Positions 26,445 to 35,370 of a DNA stretch of 55,014 nucleotides are shown one piece after another. The translations under genes and the position numbers were made by a program. Positions within the stretch are counted from its first letter, which is position 1, and every line of letters begins with the position of its first letter. The DNA lies in assembly GCA_947427035.1 (NCBI GenBank), contig CANEGK010000014.1, positions 1-55,014 on the forward strand, given 5' to 3'. Source of the stretch: an uncultured Clostridium sp. Lineage in GTDB: Bacteria > Bacillota > Clostridia > Oscillospirales > Butyricicoccaceae. The notes beneath the pieces were generated by a model that had not been told where the DNA came from, did no database searches, and saw only the letters and a program-made list of their open reading frames with translations.

Positions 26445-26473
26445 ATTATGACAATGGAGCGATCATTTGTCAA
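26445..26473 (-). promoter_or_regulatory. Promoter of gntR
   Basis: Minus strand: TTGACA (26473-26468), 17-bp spacer, CATAAT (26450-26445). The -35 lies in the last codons of the upstream hydratase gene. Confidence 0.75.
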
Positions 26474-27035
26474 GCCCCTGCTGCTGCGAAGCGAGATAGT
26501 CGGCCCGCCCTGTCTCATACAGGTTGCTTCCCTCGCTGTCAATAATGACGGTGAGCGGCAGATCCCGCACATCCAATCGGCGGATGGCCTCGGCGCCCAA
26601 GTCTTCATAAGCGACGATTTCGCTTTTGACAATGCAGCGCGAAAGCAGCGCCCCCGCGCCGCCGATGGCGCCAAAATAAACGGCCCCGTACTTCTTCATG
26701 GCGGCGACGACCTCGGGCCCGCGCTTGCCCTTGCCGATCATGCCGGTCTGCCCCATGGCGATCAGGGTGGGGGAGTAGGCGTCCATGCGGTAGCTGGTCG
26801 TCGGGCCGGCAGAACCGATGGCCTGGCCCGGCTTAGCCGGCGTCGGCCCCACAAAGTAGATGGTGGCGTTTTCCATGCCGACAGGCAGGGGCTTTCCCTG
26901 CGCCGCCAGCTCGCACAGGCGCTTGTGCGCCGCGTCGCGCGCCGTGTAGATGACGCCCGAGAGCAAAACGGCGTCGCCGCTTTTCAGCGAGCGGGCCATT
27001 TGACGCGTGATGGGGGTTTGGATGCGCTTTTCCAT
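26463..27035 (-). CDS. Class I hydro-lyase beta subunit (fumarase/mesaconase)
   Basis: 190 residues. C-terminal swivel domain of Fe-S fumarase, as in the two-subunit enzymes: LKSGDAVLLSGVIYTARDAAH, VGPTPAKPGQAIGSAGPTTS, GMIGKGKRG, AVYFGAIGGAGALLS. It begins 1 bp after the alpha-subunit stop. Family members hydrate fumarate, mesaconate or tartrate. Next to methylaspartase, conversion of mesaconate to citramalate is the best guess, but sequence does not prove specificity. Confidence 0.93.
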   Translation of the reverse strand: MEKRIQTPITRQMARSLKSGDAVLLSGVIYTARDAAHKRLCELAAQGKPLPVGMENATIYFVGPTPAKPGQAIGSAGPTTSYRMDAYSPTLIAMGQTGMIGKGKRGPEVVAAMKKYGAVYFGAIGGAGALLSRCIVKSEIVAYEDLGAEAIRRLDVRDLPLTVIIDSEGSNLYETGRADYLASQQQGLDK

Positions 27036-27036
27036 T

Positions 27037-27876
27037 TTACAGCACCTCCGTTTTGTGACGTGTCACGTGGCAATTGATGTTGACGGCGACCGGCAGGCCG
27101 GCAATGTGGGTCGGCAGCGTTTCGATGTTGACGCCCAACGCCGTCGTTTTGCCGCCGAAGCCCTGCGGCCCGACGCCCAGCGTATTGATTTTTTCCAGCA
27201 GCTCCTGTTCGAGTTCACGGTAAAAAGGCTTTTCATTACGCACGTCGAGCGGGCGCATCAGCGCTTTTTTGGCCAGATAGGCCGCCTTGTCGAAGGTGCC
27301 GCCGATGCCGACGCCGACGACAATGGGCGGGCAGGGGTTGGGGCCGGCCTCTTCCACCGCCTGAAGCACAAAGCTTTTGACCCCCTCGAGCCCGTCGGAG
27401 GGCTTGAGCATTTTGATGCGGCTCATGTTTTCGCTGCCAAAGCCCTTGGGCGCAACGGTGACGGTCACCTGCTCGCCCGGCACCAGATTGACGTAGAGCA
27501 TGGCGGGGGTGTTGTCGCCGGTGTTGACGCGATCGAGCGGGTCGCGCACCACCGATTTGCGCAAAAAGCCTTCCTCGTAACCCAGGCGCACCCCTTCGTC
27601 GACAGCCTTCTGCACGTCGCCCGAAATGTGAACGTCCTGTCCGATGTCCAGAAAGACGCACGCCATGCCGGTATCCTGGCAGATGGGCACCTGCCCCTCG
27701 TCCGCGATGCGGTAATTTTCTATGATTTTATCCAGTATGCCGCGCGCGGGCGCCCAGCTTTCGCAGGCGCGGCAGTCTTCGATGCGCCGGCGCACGTCGC
27801 CGGGCAAACTGCAATTGGCTTCGATACACAGGCGCCGCACGGCGTCGGTCAGCTGCTGTGCCGCTAGTTCTCTCAT
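27037..27876 (-). CDS. Class I hydro-lyase alpha subunit (fumarase/mesaconase)
   Basis: 279 residues. N-terminal [4Fe-4S] domain. Cluster cysteines are expected in PICQDTGMA, AGPNPCPPIVVGVG and the C-terminal NINCHVTRHKTEVL. Further motifs are LRKSVVRDPLDRVNTGDNTP and LGVGPQGFGGKTTALGV. It pairs with the beta subunit downstream. AGGAGGAA ribosome site and a promoter at 27908-27937. Oxygen-sensitive enzyme of this type fits an anaerobe. It probably supplies mesaconase activity between methylaspartase and citramalate lyase. Confidence 0.94.
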   Translation of the reverse strand: MRELAAQQLTDAVRRLCIEANCSLPGDVRRRIEDCRACESWAPARGILDKIIENYRIADEGQVPICQDTGMACVFLDIGQDVHISGDVQKAVDEGVRLGYEEGFLRKSVVRDPLDRVNTGDNTPAMLYVNLVPGEQVTVTVAPKGFGSENMSRIKMLKPSDGLEGVKSFVLQAVEEAGPNPCPPIVVGVGIGGTFDKAAYLAKKALMRPLDVRNEKPFYRELEQELLEKINTLGVGPQGFGGKTTALGVNIETLPTHIAGLPVAVNINCHVTRHKTEVL

Positions 27877-27907
27877 CGCTCATTCCTCCTGCAAGTTGTT
27901 TCCCGTA

Positions 27908-27937
27908 AACTATAGCGCTTTTTTGCGGCCGCTGTCA
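27908..27937 (-). promoter_or_regulatory. Promoter of the hydratase alpha/beta genes
   Basis: Minus strand: TTGACA (27937-27932), 18-bp spacer, TATAGT (27913-27908), about 25 nt before the predicted leader and AGGAGG site. Confidence 0.75.
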
Positions 27938-27975
27938 AGCACGCTCTTTTTTCTTCAAAGATTTTTCACACATAA

Positions 27976-28004
27976 TTGATAACTTTTGACAACTTTGCTA
28001 TAAT
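27976..28004 (+). promoter_or_regulatory. Promoter of the methyltransferase-HNH genes
   Basis: TTGATA (27976-27981), 17-bp spacer, TATAAT (27999-28004), 57 bp before the start codon. Divergent from the hydratase promoter. Confidence 0.78.
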
Positions 28005-28060
28005 AGGGGCAGACAGATTTTCGCGGCGCTCCGCCGCAATCCATTTCCCCGGAGGACTGT

Positions 28061-29182
28061 ATGACTCAGCAAAGCGAAGTCCCAGAGCAGGAACGGGAGT
28101 ATGTGACCTCGCAGGTTATCACCTATCTGGGAAATAAACGTGCTCTCTTGGATTTTATCGGCTCGGCTGTACAGGAAGTTCAGCGGCAGCTGGGGCGGGA
28201 TAAATTGACCGTCGGCGATCTTTTTTCCGGTTCGGGCATTGTGGCCCGTTATTTCAAAAGGTTTGCCAGCCGCCTTGTCGTCAACGACCTGGAACGCTAT
28301 TGCGAAGTGCTCAATCAATGCTATCTGGCCAACCGTTCGCAGCTTGACCTGCCGGATCTGCGGCGCATCCATGCCTGGCTGTGCAGCGAGCTTGAGGGCC
28401 CGCTCGACACGGACGGCTTCATTACCCGCATGTACGCGCCGCGCGACGAAAACAACATCCAGCGTGGCGAGCGCGTCTTTTACACGCCGCGCAACGCCCG
28501 CTTTATCGATACGGCCCGCCGGCTCATTGATGCTCTTGAGCCGGGGATTCAGCCCTTTTTTCTCGCTCCGCTTCTGGCAGAAGCATCGGTCAAAAACAAC
28601 ACCTCGGGCGTGTTCAAGGGGTTTTACAAAAACGCGCGCACCGGCATCGGCCAGTTCGGCGGCACGGCCCGCAACGCCCTGTCGCGCATCTGCTGTGAAA
28701 TTACGCTGCCCTTTCCGGTTTTCAGCCAGTTTGAATGCCCGATAGAAATTTACCGCGGCGACGCGCTCGAGGTGGCGCAGACACTGCGGCCGCTCGATCT
28801 GGTCTATCTTGACCCGCCTTATAACCAGCACCCCTACGGCTCCAACTACTTTATGCTCAATCTCATCTGCGACAAGCTGGAGCCGGAGGATCTCAGCCCG
28901 GTGTCGGGCATTCCGCGCGAGTGGAACCGTTCGGCTTATAACCGTTCTTCCGCCGCGTTTGATGAATTTTCCCGGCTGTGCGCCGCCATCCGCGCGCATT
29001 ACCTGCTCATTTCCTTCAATTCCGAAGGCTTTATTACCCGCGCGGAAATGACCGACATGCTTTCGCAGCTGGGAACCGTGCAGGTTATGGAGACGCCCTA
29101 CAACACCTTCCGCGCTTCCCGCAACCTGCAAAACCGCAGCCTGCACACCACTGAATATCTGTTTCTCGTCCGCAAGGACTGA
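28061..29182 (+). CDS. Adenine-N6 DNA methyltransferase (D12 class)
   Basis: 373 residues. SAM-binding motif I is DLFSGSGIVARYFK (53-66), preceded by the N-terminal TYLGNKRALLDFI that is typical of class alpha Dam-like enzymes. VVNDLERY is motif II, and the catalytic motif IV is DPPY (251-254) in LVYLDPPYNQHPYG. The pattern YLGNKR, DLFSGSGIV, NDLERY recalls the NlaIII/FokI-methylase branch, from memory. It has its own promoter and AGGA ribosome site. The HNH nuclease gene follows after 62 bp on the same strand. Together they look like a restriction-modification unit; the target sequence cannot be read from the protein. Confidence 0.92.
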   Translation: MTQQSEVPEQEREYVTSQVITYLGNKRALLDFIGSAVQEVQRQLGRDKLTVGDLFSGSGIVARYFKRFASRLVVNDLERYCEVLNQCYLANRSQLDLPDLRRIHAWLCSELEGPLDTDGFITRMYAPRDENNIQRGERVFYTPRNARFIDTARRLIDALEPGIQPFFLAPLLAEASVKNNTSGVFKGFYKNARTGIGQFGGTARNALSRICCEITLPFPVFSQFECPIEIYRGDALEVAQTLRPLDLVYLDPPYNQHPYGSNYFMLNLICDKLEPEDLSPVSGIPREWNRSAYNRSSAAFDEFSRLCAAIRAHYLLISFNSEGFITRAEMTDMLSQLGTVQVMETPYNTFRASRNLQNRSLHTTEYLFLVRKD

Positions 29183-29244
29183 ATATGCATCCGCCTGCAA
29201 CGCCTGATCACGGTGCCCAGTCACACAGTAAAGGAGTGTTATTC

Positions 29245-30309
29245 ATGCCAAGCGCCACATCCATGCCAAGCGTTACCAGAATTATCGAGGTTATCAATGC
29301 CAACGGCCGCCAGGGGCCAAAGGATCTCAAGAGCCGGGAGGTTTATAACTGGGTCAAGCGCGACATTGACATCAGCTATGAAGAGTATCTGGCCATGCTT
29401 AAGGCGAATTCCATCCCCGGCGACGAGCGCCATCGCTTCCGCAACGCCTATTTTACCGTTTCCGCCAGCGGAGTCTATTCCTTTTTCAAGTCGACCGAAG
29501 AGGAGCTTCGCCCTTACATCTGTTATGTCATCTACAAAAACCCGCACCTGCGCAGCGCCGAAATCAAAGACAGGCTCAAAGAAATTTACCCCCGTTTTAC
29601 ACTCATTGATCAGATGTTTCAGCAGAACCTGGCCGCGCCGCAGTGCGTCGTCGACCAGACCATCCGCAACGTGCTGGTGTCCAATTACGAGCGGCAGGCC
29701 AACCGCGAGCTGTTCGAGCGTTCGGCTGTGCGGCCCTATACCTATACCATCAAGCCGGCCGGCGCCGACCTGGCTTTGCAGGTCGAGCGCGAGTTTGTGA
29801 GCGGCGTCAGCAGCATTTCCGCTTCGTCGCGCAGCTGGGTGCGCGACCAGGGCCCTGCTCTCATCACGGCGCAGGCTTATACCGCCGAAGAGCTGGCCGC
29901 CATCGCCGAGCGCAACCGGAACTATCAGTATCAGCCGCCGCAGCCCGGCTGCGCCGAGCACCGCGAGCGCGACTTCCGCCTGAAAATGACGCGGCTGGAG
30001 CAGAAAGGCTTCCGCTGCTCTATCGACGAAAGCCACCGCACCTTTGAAGCGCCCAACATGCCCAATTTCCTCGAATGCCACCACATTGTCCCGCTGGCCG
30101 CTCAGCGCGACGTGCCCAACATCAACCTCGACTGCCTTGAAAATCTGGCGCCGCTGTGCCCAATTTGCCATTCGGCCATTCACTGCGGCGCGCCCGAGGT
30201 CCGCTATGCGCTGTTTGACGCGCTGCTCGAGCGCTTTGGCACGCAGCTGGAAGGCATCGGTCTTTCCGCCGAGCTGGCCCGCGATCTGTTCGAGCGCTAC
30301 GCTGTGTGA
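29245..30309 (+). CDS. HNH endonuclease, candidate restriction enzyme
   Basis: 354 residues from ATG 29245, which has AAAGGAG 8 nt upstream; an earlier in-frame ATG at 29185 lacks a site. The HNH core is C-terminal: LECHHIVPLAAQRDVPN (His279/His280), DCLENLAPLCPICHSAIHCG (Asn300, Cys305, Cys308, His309, His313), so a structural zinc is likely. The N-terminal 200 residues include a possible winged-helix stretch (LRSAEIKDRLKEIYPRF) and no named domain; they may read the DNA target. Its place directly behind an adenine methyltransferase suggests a type II partner. A defence or housekeeping nuclease without cognate pairing remains possible. Confidence 0.87.
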   Translation: MPSATSMPSVTRIIEVINANGRQGPKDLKSREVYNWVKRDIDISYEEYLAMLKANSIPGDERHRFRNAYFTVSASGVYSFFKSTEEELRPYICYVIYKNPHLRSAEIKDRLKEIYPRFTLIDQMFQQNLAAPQCVVDQTIRNVLVSNYERQANRELFERSAVRPYTYTIKPAGADLALQVEREFVSGVSSISASSRSWVRDQGPALITAQAYTAEELAAIAERNRNYQYQPPQPGCAEHRERDFRLKMTRLEQKGFRCSIDESHRTFEAPNMPNFLECHHIVPLAAQRDVPNINLDCLENLAPLCPICHSAIHCGAPEVRYALFDALLERFGTQLEGIGLSAELARDLFERYAV

Positions 30310-30336
30310 AAAAGACGTCCTGCGGGACGTCTTTTT
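30309..30336. terminator. Bidirectional terminator after the HNH gene
   Basis: 12-bp perfect stem AAAAAGACGTCC / GGACGTCTTTTT with 4-nt loop, overlapping the stop codon. The A/T-ended stem works on both strands, so it also ends the minus-strand membrane genes. Confidence 0.9.
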
Positions 30337-30349
30337 CGATGCGGGGGGA

Positions 30350-30682
30350 TCAGCCCTTCCTTATATATTCGTTTTTCTCCAGCCAGCGCAGGGACAGCGC
30401 GGCGATGTACACGCCGTAGGCGTACAGGACGATGTGCTGCAAAAGGAAAAAGCCGTCGCCGCACATGGCGGTAAAAATGCGCATGGGCAGCAAAAAGCCC
30501 AGCTTGACATACAGCCACGAGCCGAGGTAGATGTGCAGGGCGCTTTTCCAGTCGTTTTCCCTGAAGAGCCAGCGGAGGAACAGCCAGCCGAACAGAACGC
30601 ACAGCAAAAGGTAAGAAAACCAGGCCCTGCGCGGGATGCCGCGCAGGGCCGCTGTGAGACGGGGAGAAAGACGATGAGTCAT
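30350..30682 (-). CDS. Small membrane protein of unknown function
   Basis: 110 residues with two or three hydrophobic segments (WFSYLLLCVLFGWLFLRWLF at about 21-40; LYVKLGFLLPM and FFLLQHIVLYAYGVYIAALSL further on). Basic N-terminus. No family recognised. Start ATG 30682 with AGAGG upstream. It follows another membrane-protein gene by 38 bp on the same strand; the pair may be co-transcribed. Confidence 0.68.
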   Translation of the reverse strand: MTHRLSPRLTAALRGIPRRAWFSYLLLCVLFGWLFLRWLFRENDWKSALHIYLGSWLYVKLGFLLPMRIFTAMCGDGFFLLQHIVLYAYGVYIAALSLRWLEKNEYIRKG

Positions 30683-30720
30683 GAAAACCTCTTTTTATAC
30701 AAATTGTTTTATACAGGCTG

Positions 30721-31197
30721 TTATAAGGACCCTTTTAATGCCCCGATGCAGCCGCTTTCGTGGTTTTGCCTGTCTTGCGGTGCCGGCTTGACGGACAGCC
30801 CCAGCAGAGCGCCGGGCACAAGAAAAAGCCGGGGGTGCAGCAGGAGAAAAAGTACCGTGTTGAAAATGAAATCCGTATAAACAAACAGATTGATGGACAA
30901 AAAGGCCGGGTAGATCGCGACAGTTACAAGCCCGAGGATTCGACAAAGCCGGCGGGGGATGTTCAGATCCGTTCGCAGCCAGCGGCATACAATCACACGG
31001 GTGAGAAGAAAGGCGAGAGTAACGAAAAAGACCGGGCGGGCCGCGTAGAGATAGATCGCTTTATGGCGATAGGTGTGGGTGATGACCTCGATATTGGAAA
31101 AATAGAAGGCATAAACCGCCATATAGATCAGGGCGCAACAGCAGGCCGTGGCGCAGCCTATCCATCCGGTTTTGTCCAGGCAGCAGCGTCTTTTCAA
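30721..31197 (-). CDS. Small polytopic membrane protein of unknown function
   Basis: 158 residues, probably starting at TTG 31197 with GGGTGG upstream. Four hydrophobic segments: GCATACCCALIYMAVYAFYF, FFVTLAFLLTRVIVC, ILGLVTVAIYPAFLSINLFV, FNTVLFLLLHPRLFLVPGAL. Basic, Cys-rich N-terminus. No family recognised. Divergent from the ribosomal super-operon. Confidence 0.65.
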   Translation of the reverse strand: MKRRCCLDKTGWIGCATACCCALIYMAVYAFYFSNIEVITHTYRHKAIYLYAARPVFFVTLAFLLTRVIVCRWLRTDLNIPRRLCRILGLVTVAIYPAFLSINLFVYTDFIFNTVLFLLLHPRLFLVPGALLGLSVKPAPQDRQNHESGCIGALKGSL

Positions 31198-31736
31198 AAA
31201 ACCACCCCGGCAATTCTAGAAATATTCACAAATAAAAATACATTGGAATCACCACAATCAGTAAAATATGATTTTGTATTATATTTAATATATCAAAATA
31301 AACTAAAAATGTCAATAAGCAATTTGAAAAATTATAAAAAACAGCAAAAAATAAAAATGATTTCAAATCCTTGACATTGGCGGCCCGATATAGTATCATA
31401 TAAAAGCGCCTGTTGTGCAAAACATGCCAAAACTGCGCGCAAACGCGATGAAGCCGGAGATTGCCGTCAAAAGGCGGGTAACTTCGGCCGAGTAGGTCCG
31501 ACAATCGGGCGGCAGAGAGCTGAAGACAAACGAGTATCCCAAAAGCGGGGAACTACCGGCCGCAGGCCGGCAAGCCCGGCCGGAAACCAACGTTTGTATT
31601 TGTAATGCCGGAGCCAAGCGTGTATCCCGGTTTCTTTTATGCCCAAAATGCGATACACACGGTAGCGTGGCACGCTTTCCGCCGTACAATGTCACCAAAA
31701 AACATTGTATGAAAGTACCAAGGAGGAAACAAGCAC
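31198..31736. other. AT-rich upstream region and leader of the ribosomal super-operon, 539 bp
   Basis: 31210-31370 is very AT-rich with A- and T-tracts, a likely UP-element-like booster. It is followed by the promoter at 31371-31399 and a GC-rich leader of about 330 nt to rpsJ. Leader structures include a CCGGCCGCAGGCCGG-type hairpin near 31556-31570 and TACAATGT / ACATTGTA (about 31684-31709) just before the rpsJ ribosome site. No convincing gene is seen. Confidence 0.7.
31371..31399 (+). promoter_or_regulatory. Promoter of the S10-spc-alpha super-operon
   Basis: TTGACA (31371-31376), 17-bp spacer, TATCAT (31394-31399), after A-tracts. Confidence 0.82.
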
Positions 31737-32048
31737 ATGGCAGACATGCAGAAAATCCGCATCAGGCTGAAAGCCTACGACCACCAGCTGATTGACCAGG
31801 CCGCCGAAAAAATTGTCGAGACGGCCAAGCGCGCCGGCGTCGAGGTCTCGGGCCCCATCCCCCTGCCGACCGACAAGAAGGTCGTCACCATTTTGCGCGC
31901 CGTACACAAATATAAAGATTCGCGCGAGCAGTTCGAGCGCCGCACCCACAAGCGCCTCATCGACGTCCTGAACCCGACCCAGAAGGCCGTCGAGGCCCTG
32001 ATGAGCCTTGATTTGCCGGCCGGCGTCGACATTGAAATCAAGCTGTAA
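31737..32048 (+). CDS. rpsJ: 30S ribosomal protein S10
   Basis: 103 residues. Starts [20 protein letters not shown], then [27 protein letters not shown], all canonical S10. S10 also works as NusE in antitermination. First gene of the super-operon; AAGGAGG 9 nt before ATG. The 330-nt leader before it is a likely site of feedback control. Confidence 0.98.
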   Translation: MADMQKIRIRLKAYDHQLIDQAAEKIVETAKRAGVEVSGPIPLPTDKKVVTILRAVHKYKDSREQFERRTHKRLIDVLNPTQKAVEALMSLDLPAGVDIEIKL

Positions 32049-32129
32049 ACAAAGCAATAACCCATGCCCGCGCGCAGCGGGCGGGTCATGTTGGGAAAAC
32101 CCCAACCAATAACCTGAAGGAGGATAACC

Positions 32130-32825
32130 ATGCTGAAAGCAATCATCGGAAAAAAGGTCGGCATGACGCAGATCTTTGACGAGACGGGCAAGGTCATTCC
32201 CGTCACCGTCATCGAGGCCGGCCCCTGCACCGTCGTGCAGAAGAAGACGGCGGAAAAGGACGGCTACAGCGCCGTGCAGCTCGGCTTTGAAGACATCGCG
32301 GAAAAGAAGCTCACGAAGCCGCAGAACGGCCACTTCCAGAAAGCCGGCGTTTCGGCCAAAAAGTATCTGAAGGAATTCCAGCTGGACAACAGCGAGTCGA
32401 TGAACGTCGGCGACGCCGTCCTGGCTGACGTCTTTGCCGAGGGCGACCACATCGACGTGGTCGGCATCAGCAAGGGCAAGGGCTACGCCGGCGTCGTCAA
32501 GCGCTGGAACGCCCATTCCCAGCAGCACACCCACGGCGTCGGCCCCGTTCACCGCAGCGTCGGCTCGATGGGCGCCAACACCGACCCCTCCCGCGTTCTG
32601 CCCGGCAAGAAAATGGCCGGCCATCTGGGCGCCGAGCAGGTCACCGTCCAGAATCTCATCATCGCTAAGGTCGACGCCGAGGCCAACCTCATCGCCATCC
32701 GCGGCGCGGTTCCCGGGCCCAAGGGCGGCGTCGTCTACCTGAAGAGCACAACCAAGACCATCCGCGTCAAGAACACCGAGGTCAAGAAGAGCATCAACCC
32801 GCAAAAGGCCTCGGCCAGACGCTAA
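32130..32825 (+). CDS. rplC: 50S ribosomal protein L3
   Basis: 231 residues, slightly longer than usual because of a C-terminal KKSINPQKASARR tail. MLKAIIGKKVGMTQIFDETG at the start and GKGYAGVVKRWN, then RSVGSMGANTDPSRVLPGKK, are L3 signatures. L3 nucleates 23S folding near the peptidyl-transferase centre. GAAGGAGG precedes ATG. Confidence 0.98.
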   Translation: MLKAIIGKKVGMTQIFDETGKVIPVTVIEAGPCTVVQKKTAEKDGYSAVQLGFEDIAEKKLTKPQNGHFQKAGVSAKKYLKEFQLDNSESMNVGDAVLADVFAEGDHIDVVGISKGKGYAGVVKRWNAHSQQHTHGVGPVHRSVGSMGANTDPSRVLPGKKMAGHLGAEQVTVQNLIIAKVDAEANLIAIRGAVPGPKGGVVYLKSTTKTIRVKNTEVKKSINPQKASARR

Positions 32826-32843
32826 TCGGGAGGAGGATTGAAA

Positions 32844-33467
32844 GTGGCTAACACCAAAGTTTACGATATGACCGGCAAGCCCGTCGGCGAAATGGAGCTG
32901 AACGACGCCGTTTTCGGCATCGAGCCCAACAACGCCGTCGTGCATGAAGTCGTTAAAAATTACCTGGCCAACCAGCGCCAGGGCACCCAGAGCACGCTGA
33001 CCCGCGCCGAGGTCCGCGGCGGCGGCAGAAAGCCGTGGCGCCAGAAGGGCACCGGCCGCGCCCGCCAGGGGTCCATCCGCGCACCCCAGTGGACGCACGG
33101 CGGCATCGCCCTCGGCCCCAAGCCCCGCACTTACCGCTATACCGTCAACAAGAAGGTCCGCGCCCTGGCCATGCGTAGCGCCCTGAGCGCCAAGCTGCAG
33201 GAGGGCAAGCTCATCGTCGTCGACAGCATCGACATGAACGAGATCAAGACCAAGAGCTTTAAGGGCTTTTTGAACAGCTTTGAGGCTGACAAGGCGCTTG
33301 TCGTCACCCCTGAGGTGCGCAAGAACGTCGTTCTGTCCGCCCGCAACATCCCCGGCGTCAAGACGACCATCGCCAGCGTTCTGTCGGTTTACGACATTCT
33401 CAAGGCCGACAAGTTCATTGTGGACAAAGCGGCCGTCACCGCTATCGAGGAGGTGTACAGCAAGTGA
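32844..33467 (+). CDS. rplD: 50S ribosomal protein L4
   Basis: 207 residues from GTG 32844. GGGAGGAGG ends 7 nt before this GTG, whereas the TTG at 32838 is too close. [19 protein letters not shown], then [19 protein letters not shown], is the exit-tunnel loop of L4. The stop overlaps the rplW start (GTGA). Confidence 0.97.
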   Translation: MANTKVYDMTGKPVGEMELNDAVFGIEPNNAVVHEVVKNYLANQRQGTQSTLTRAEVRGGGRKPWRQKGTGRARQGSIRAPQWTHGGIALGPKPRTYRYTVNKKVRALAMRSALSAKLQEGKLIVVDSIDMNEIKTKSFKGFLNSFEADKALVVTPEVRKNVVLSARNIPGVKTTIASVLSVYDILKADKFIVDKAAVTAIEEVYSK

Positions 33468-33757
33468 AATCCGCCTATGATGTCATTCTGCGGCCCATCA
33501 TCACCGAACAGTCGATGGAATCGGTCGCCGATAAAAAGTATGTCTTCGAGGTTGCGCGCGGCTCCAACAAGGTCGAAATCCGCAAAGCCATCGAGGAGAT
33601 CTTCAAGGTCAAGGTCCTGAGCGTCAACACCCTGAACGTCAAGGGGAAGGAAAAACGCATGGGCGTGCATAAGGGCTATACCGCCGCGCGCAAAAAGGCC
33701 GTTGTCCGCCTGACCGAGGATTCCAAGCCCATCGAAATCTTCGAGGGCATGGTGTAA
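33464..33757 (+). CDS. rplW: 50S ribosomal protein L23
   Basis: 97 residues from GTG 33464, overlapping rplD by 4 nt. SAYDVILRPIITEQSM and VKVLSVNTLNVKGKEKRMG are typical. L23 sits at the tunnel exit and docks trigger factor and SRP. Confidence 0.97.
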   Translation: MKSAYDVILRPIITEQSMESVADKKYVFEVARGSNKVEIRKAIEEIFKVKVLSVNTLNVKGKEKRMGVHKGYTAARKKAVVRLTEDSKPIEIFEGMV

Positions 33758-33883
33758 GCCGAACGGAAGCCTCGAGGACGCGCCGGAGCGCGTCTTGACA
33801 AGCGGCGGGGCATCCGCCGCCGCATGTATGCCGCCGGGTAAACGGGCGGCGCAAAACGACTATGAGTAATGGAGTGAAACGAA
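33758..33883. other. Hairpin-rich spacer rplW-rplB
   Basis: 126 bp without a gene, long for this operon. GACGCGC / GCGCGTC (33778-33795, 4-nt loop) and a following GCGGCGG / CCGCCGC pair form strong hairpins. No T-run, so termination is unlikely; RNA processing or translational control is possible. Confidence 0.55.
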
Positions 33884-34717
<834 letters not shown>

Positions 34718-34736
34718 AGAAAGGAGCGACAATTAA

Positions 34737-35006
34737 ATGGGCAGAAGCGTAAAGAAGGGCCCCTTTGTGGCTCCCGAGCTGCTGAAAAGGGTTAATCAGC
34801 TGAACGAATCCGGCGAGAAAAAGGTGCTCAAGACCTGGTCGAGAGCGTCGACCATTTTCCCCGAGTTCGTCGGCCACACCATTGCCGTGCATGACGGCAG
34901 AAAACATGTCCCCGTCTATGTGACCGAGGATATGGTAGGACACAAGCTCGGCGAGTTCGCCCCCACCCGCACCTATCGCGGCCACGCGGGCAACAAGTCG
35001 AAGTAA
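34737..35006 (+). CDS. rpsS: 30S ribosomal protein S19
   Basis: 89 residues, full length: [50 protein letters not shown]. Binds S13 in the 30S head. AAAGGAG ribosome site. Confidence 0.98.
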   Translation: MGRSVKKGPFVAPELLKRVNQLNESGEKKVLKTWSRASTIFPEFVGHTIAVHDGRKHVPVYVTEDMVGHKLGEFAPTRTYRGHAGNKSK

Positions 35007-35022
35007 GCGAGGAGGAGAGACA

Positions 35023-35358
35023 ATGGAAGCCAAAGCGTATTTGAAATATCTCCGCATCGCTCCCCGCAAGGTGCAGATTTCCTGCGACCTTATCCGCGGC
35101 AAGGACGTAGCCCAGGCCGCCGCGATTCTGATGAACAGCCCCAAGGCTTCGAGCGAGCCGCTTCTCAAGCTGCTGCGTTCGGCCATGGCCAATGCGGAGA
35201 ACAACCACCAGATGAATCCCGAAAAGCTGTATGTGGCGCAGGTTTTCGCCTGCCCCGGCCCGATCCTCAAGCGGGTGATGCCCCGTGCACAGGGCAGAGC
35301 CTTCCGCATCAACAAGAGAACCTCGCACGTCACAATGGTTCTCGGCGAGAAAGAATAA
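35023..35358 (+). CDS. rplV: 50S ribosomal protein L22
   Basis: 111 residues. YLRIAPRKVQISCDLIRGKD at the start, MANAENNHQMNPEKLYVAQ in the middle and RAFRINKRTSHVTMVL at the end, the tunnel-lining hairpin side. GAGGAG precedes ATG. Confidence 0.98.
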   Translation: MEAKAYLKYLRIAPRKVQISCDLIRGKDVAQAAAILMNSPKASSEPLLKLLRSAMANAENNHQMNPEKLYVAQVFACPGPILKRVMPRAQGRAFRINKRTSHVTMVLGEKE

Positions 35359-35370
35359 AGGAGGAGAGTT

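Noticed and set aside
31226-31698. Small minus-strand frames (92 and 100 residues) upstream of rpsJ
   Set aside because: They cover the AT-rich promoter and the leader of the ribosomal operon, lack ribosome sites and show no protein-like pattern.
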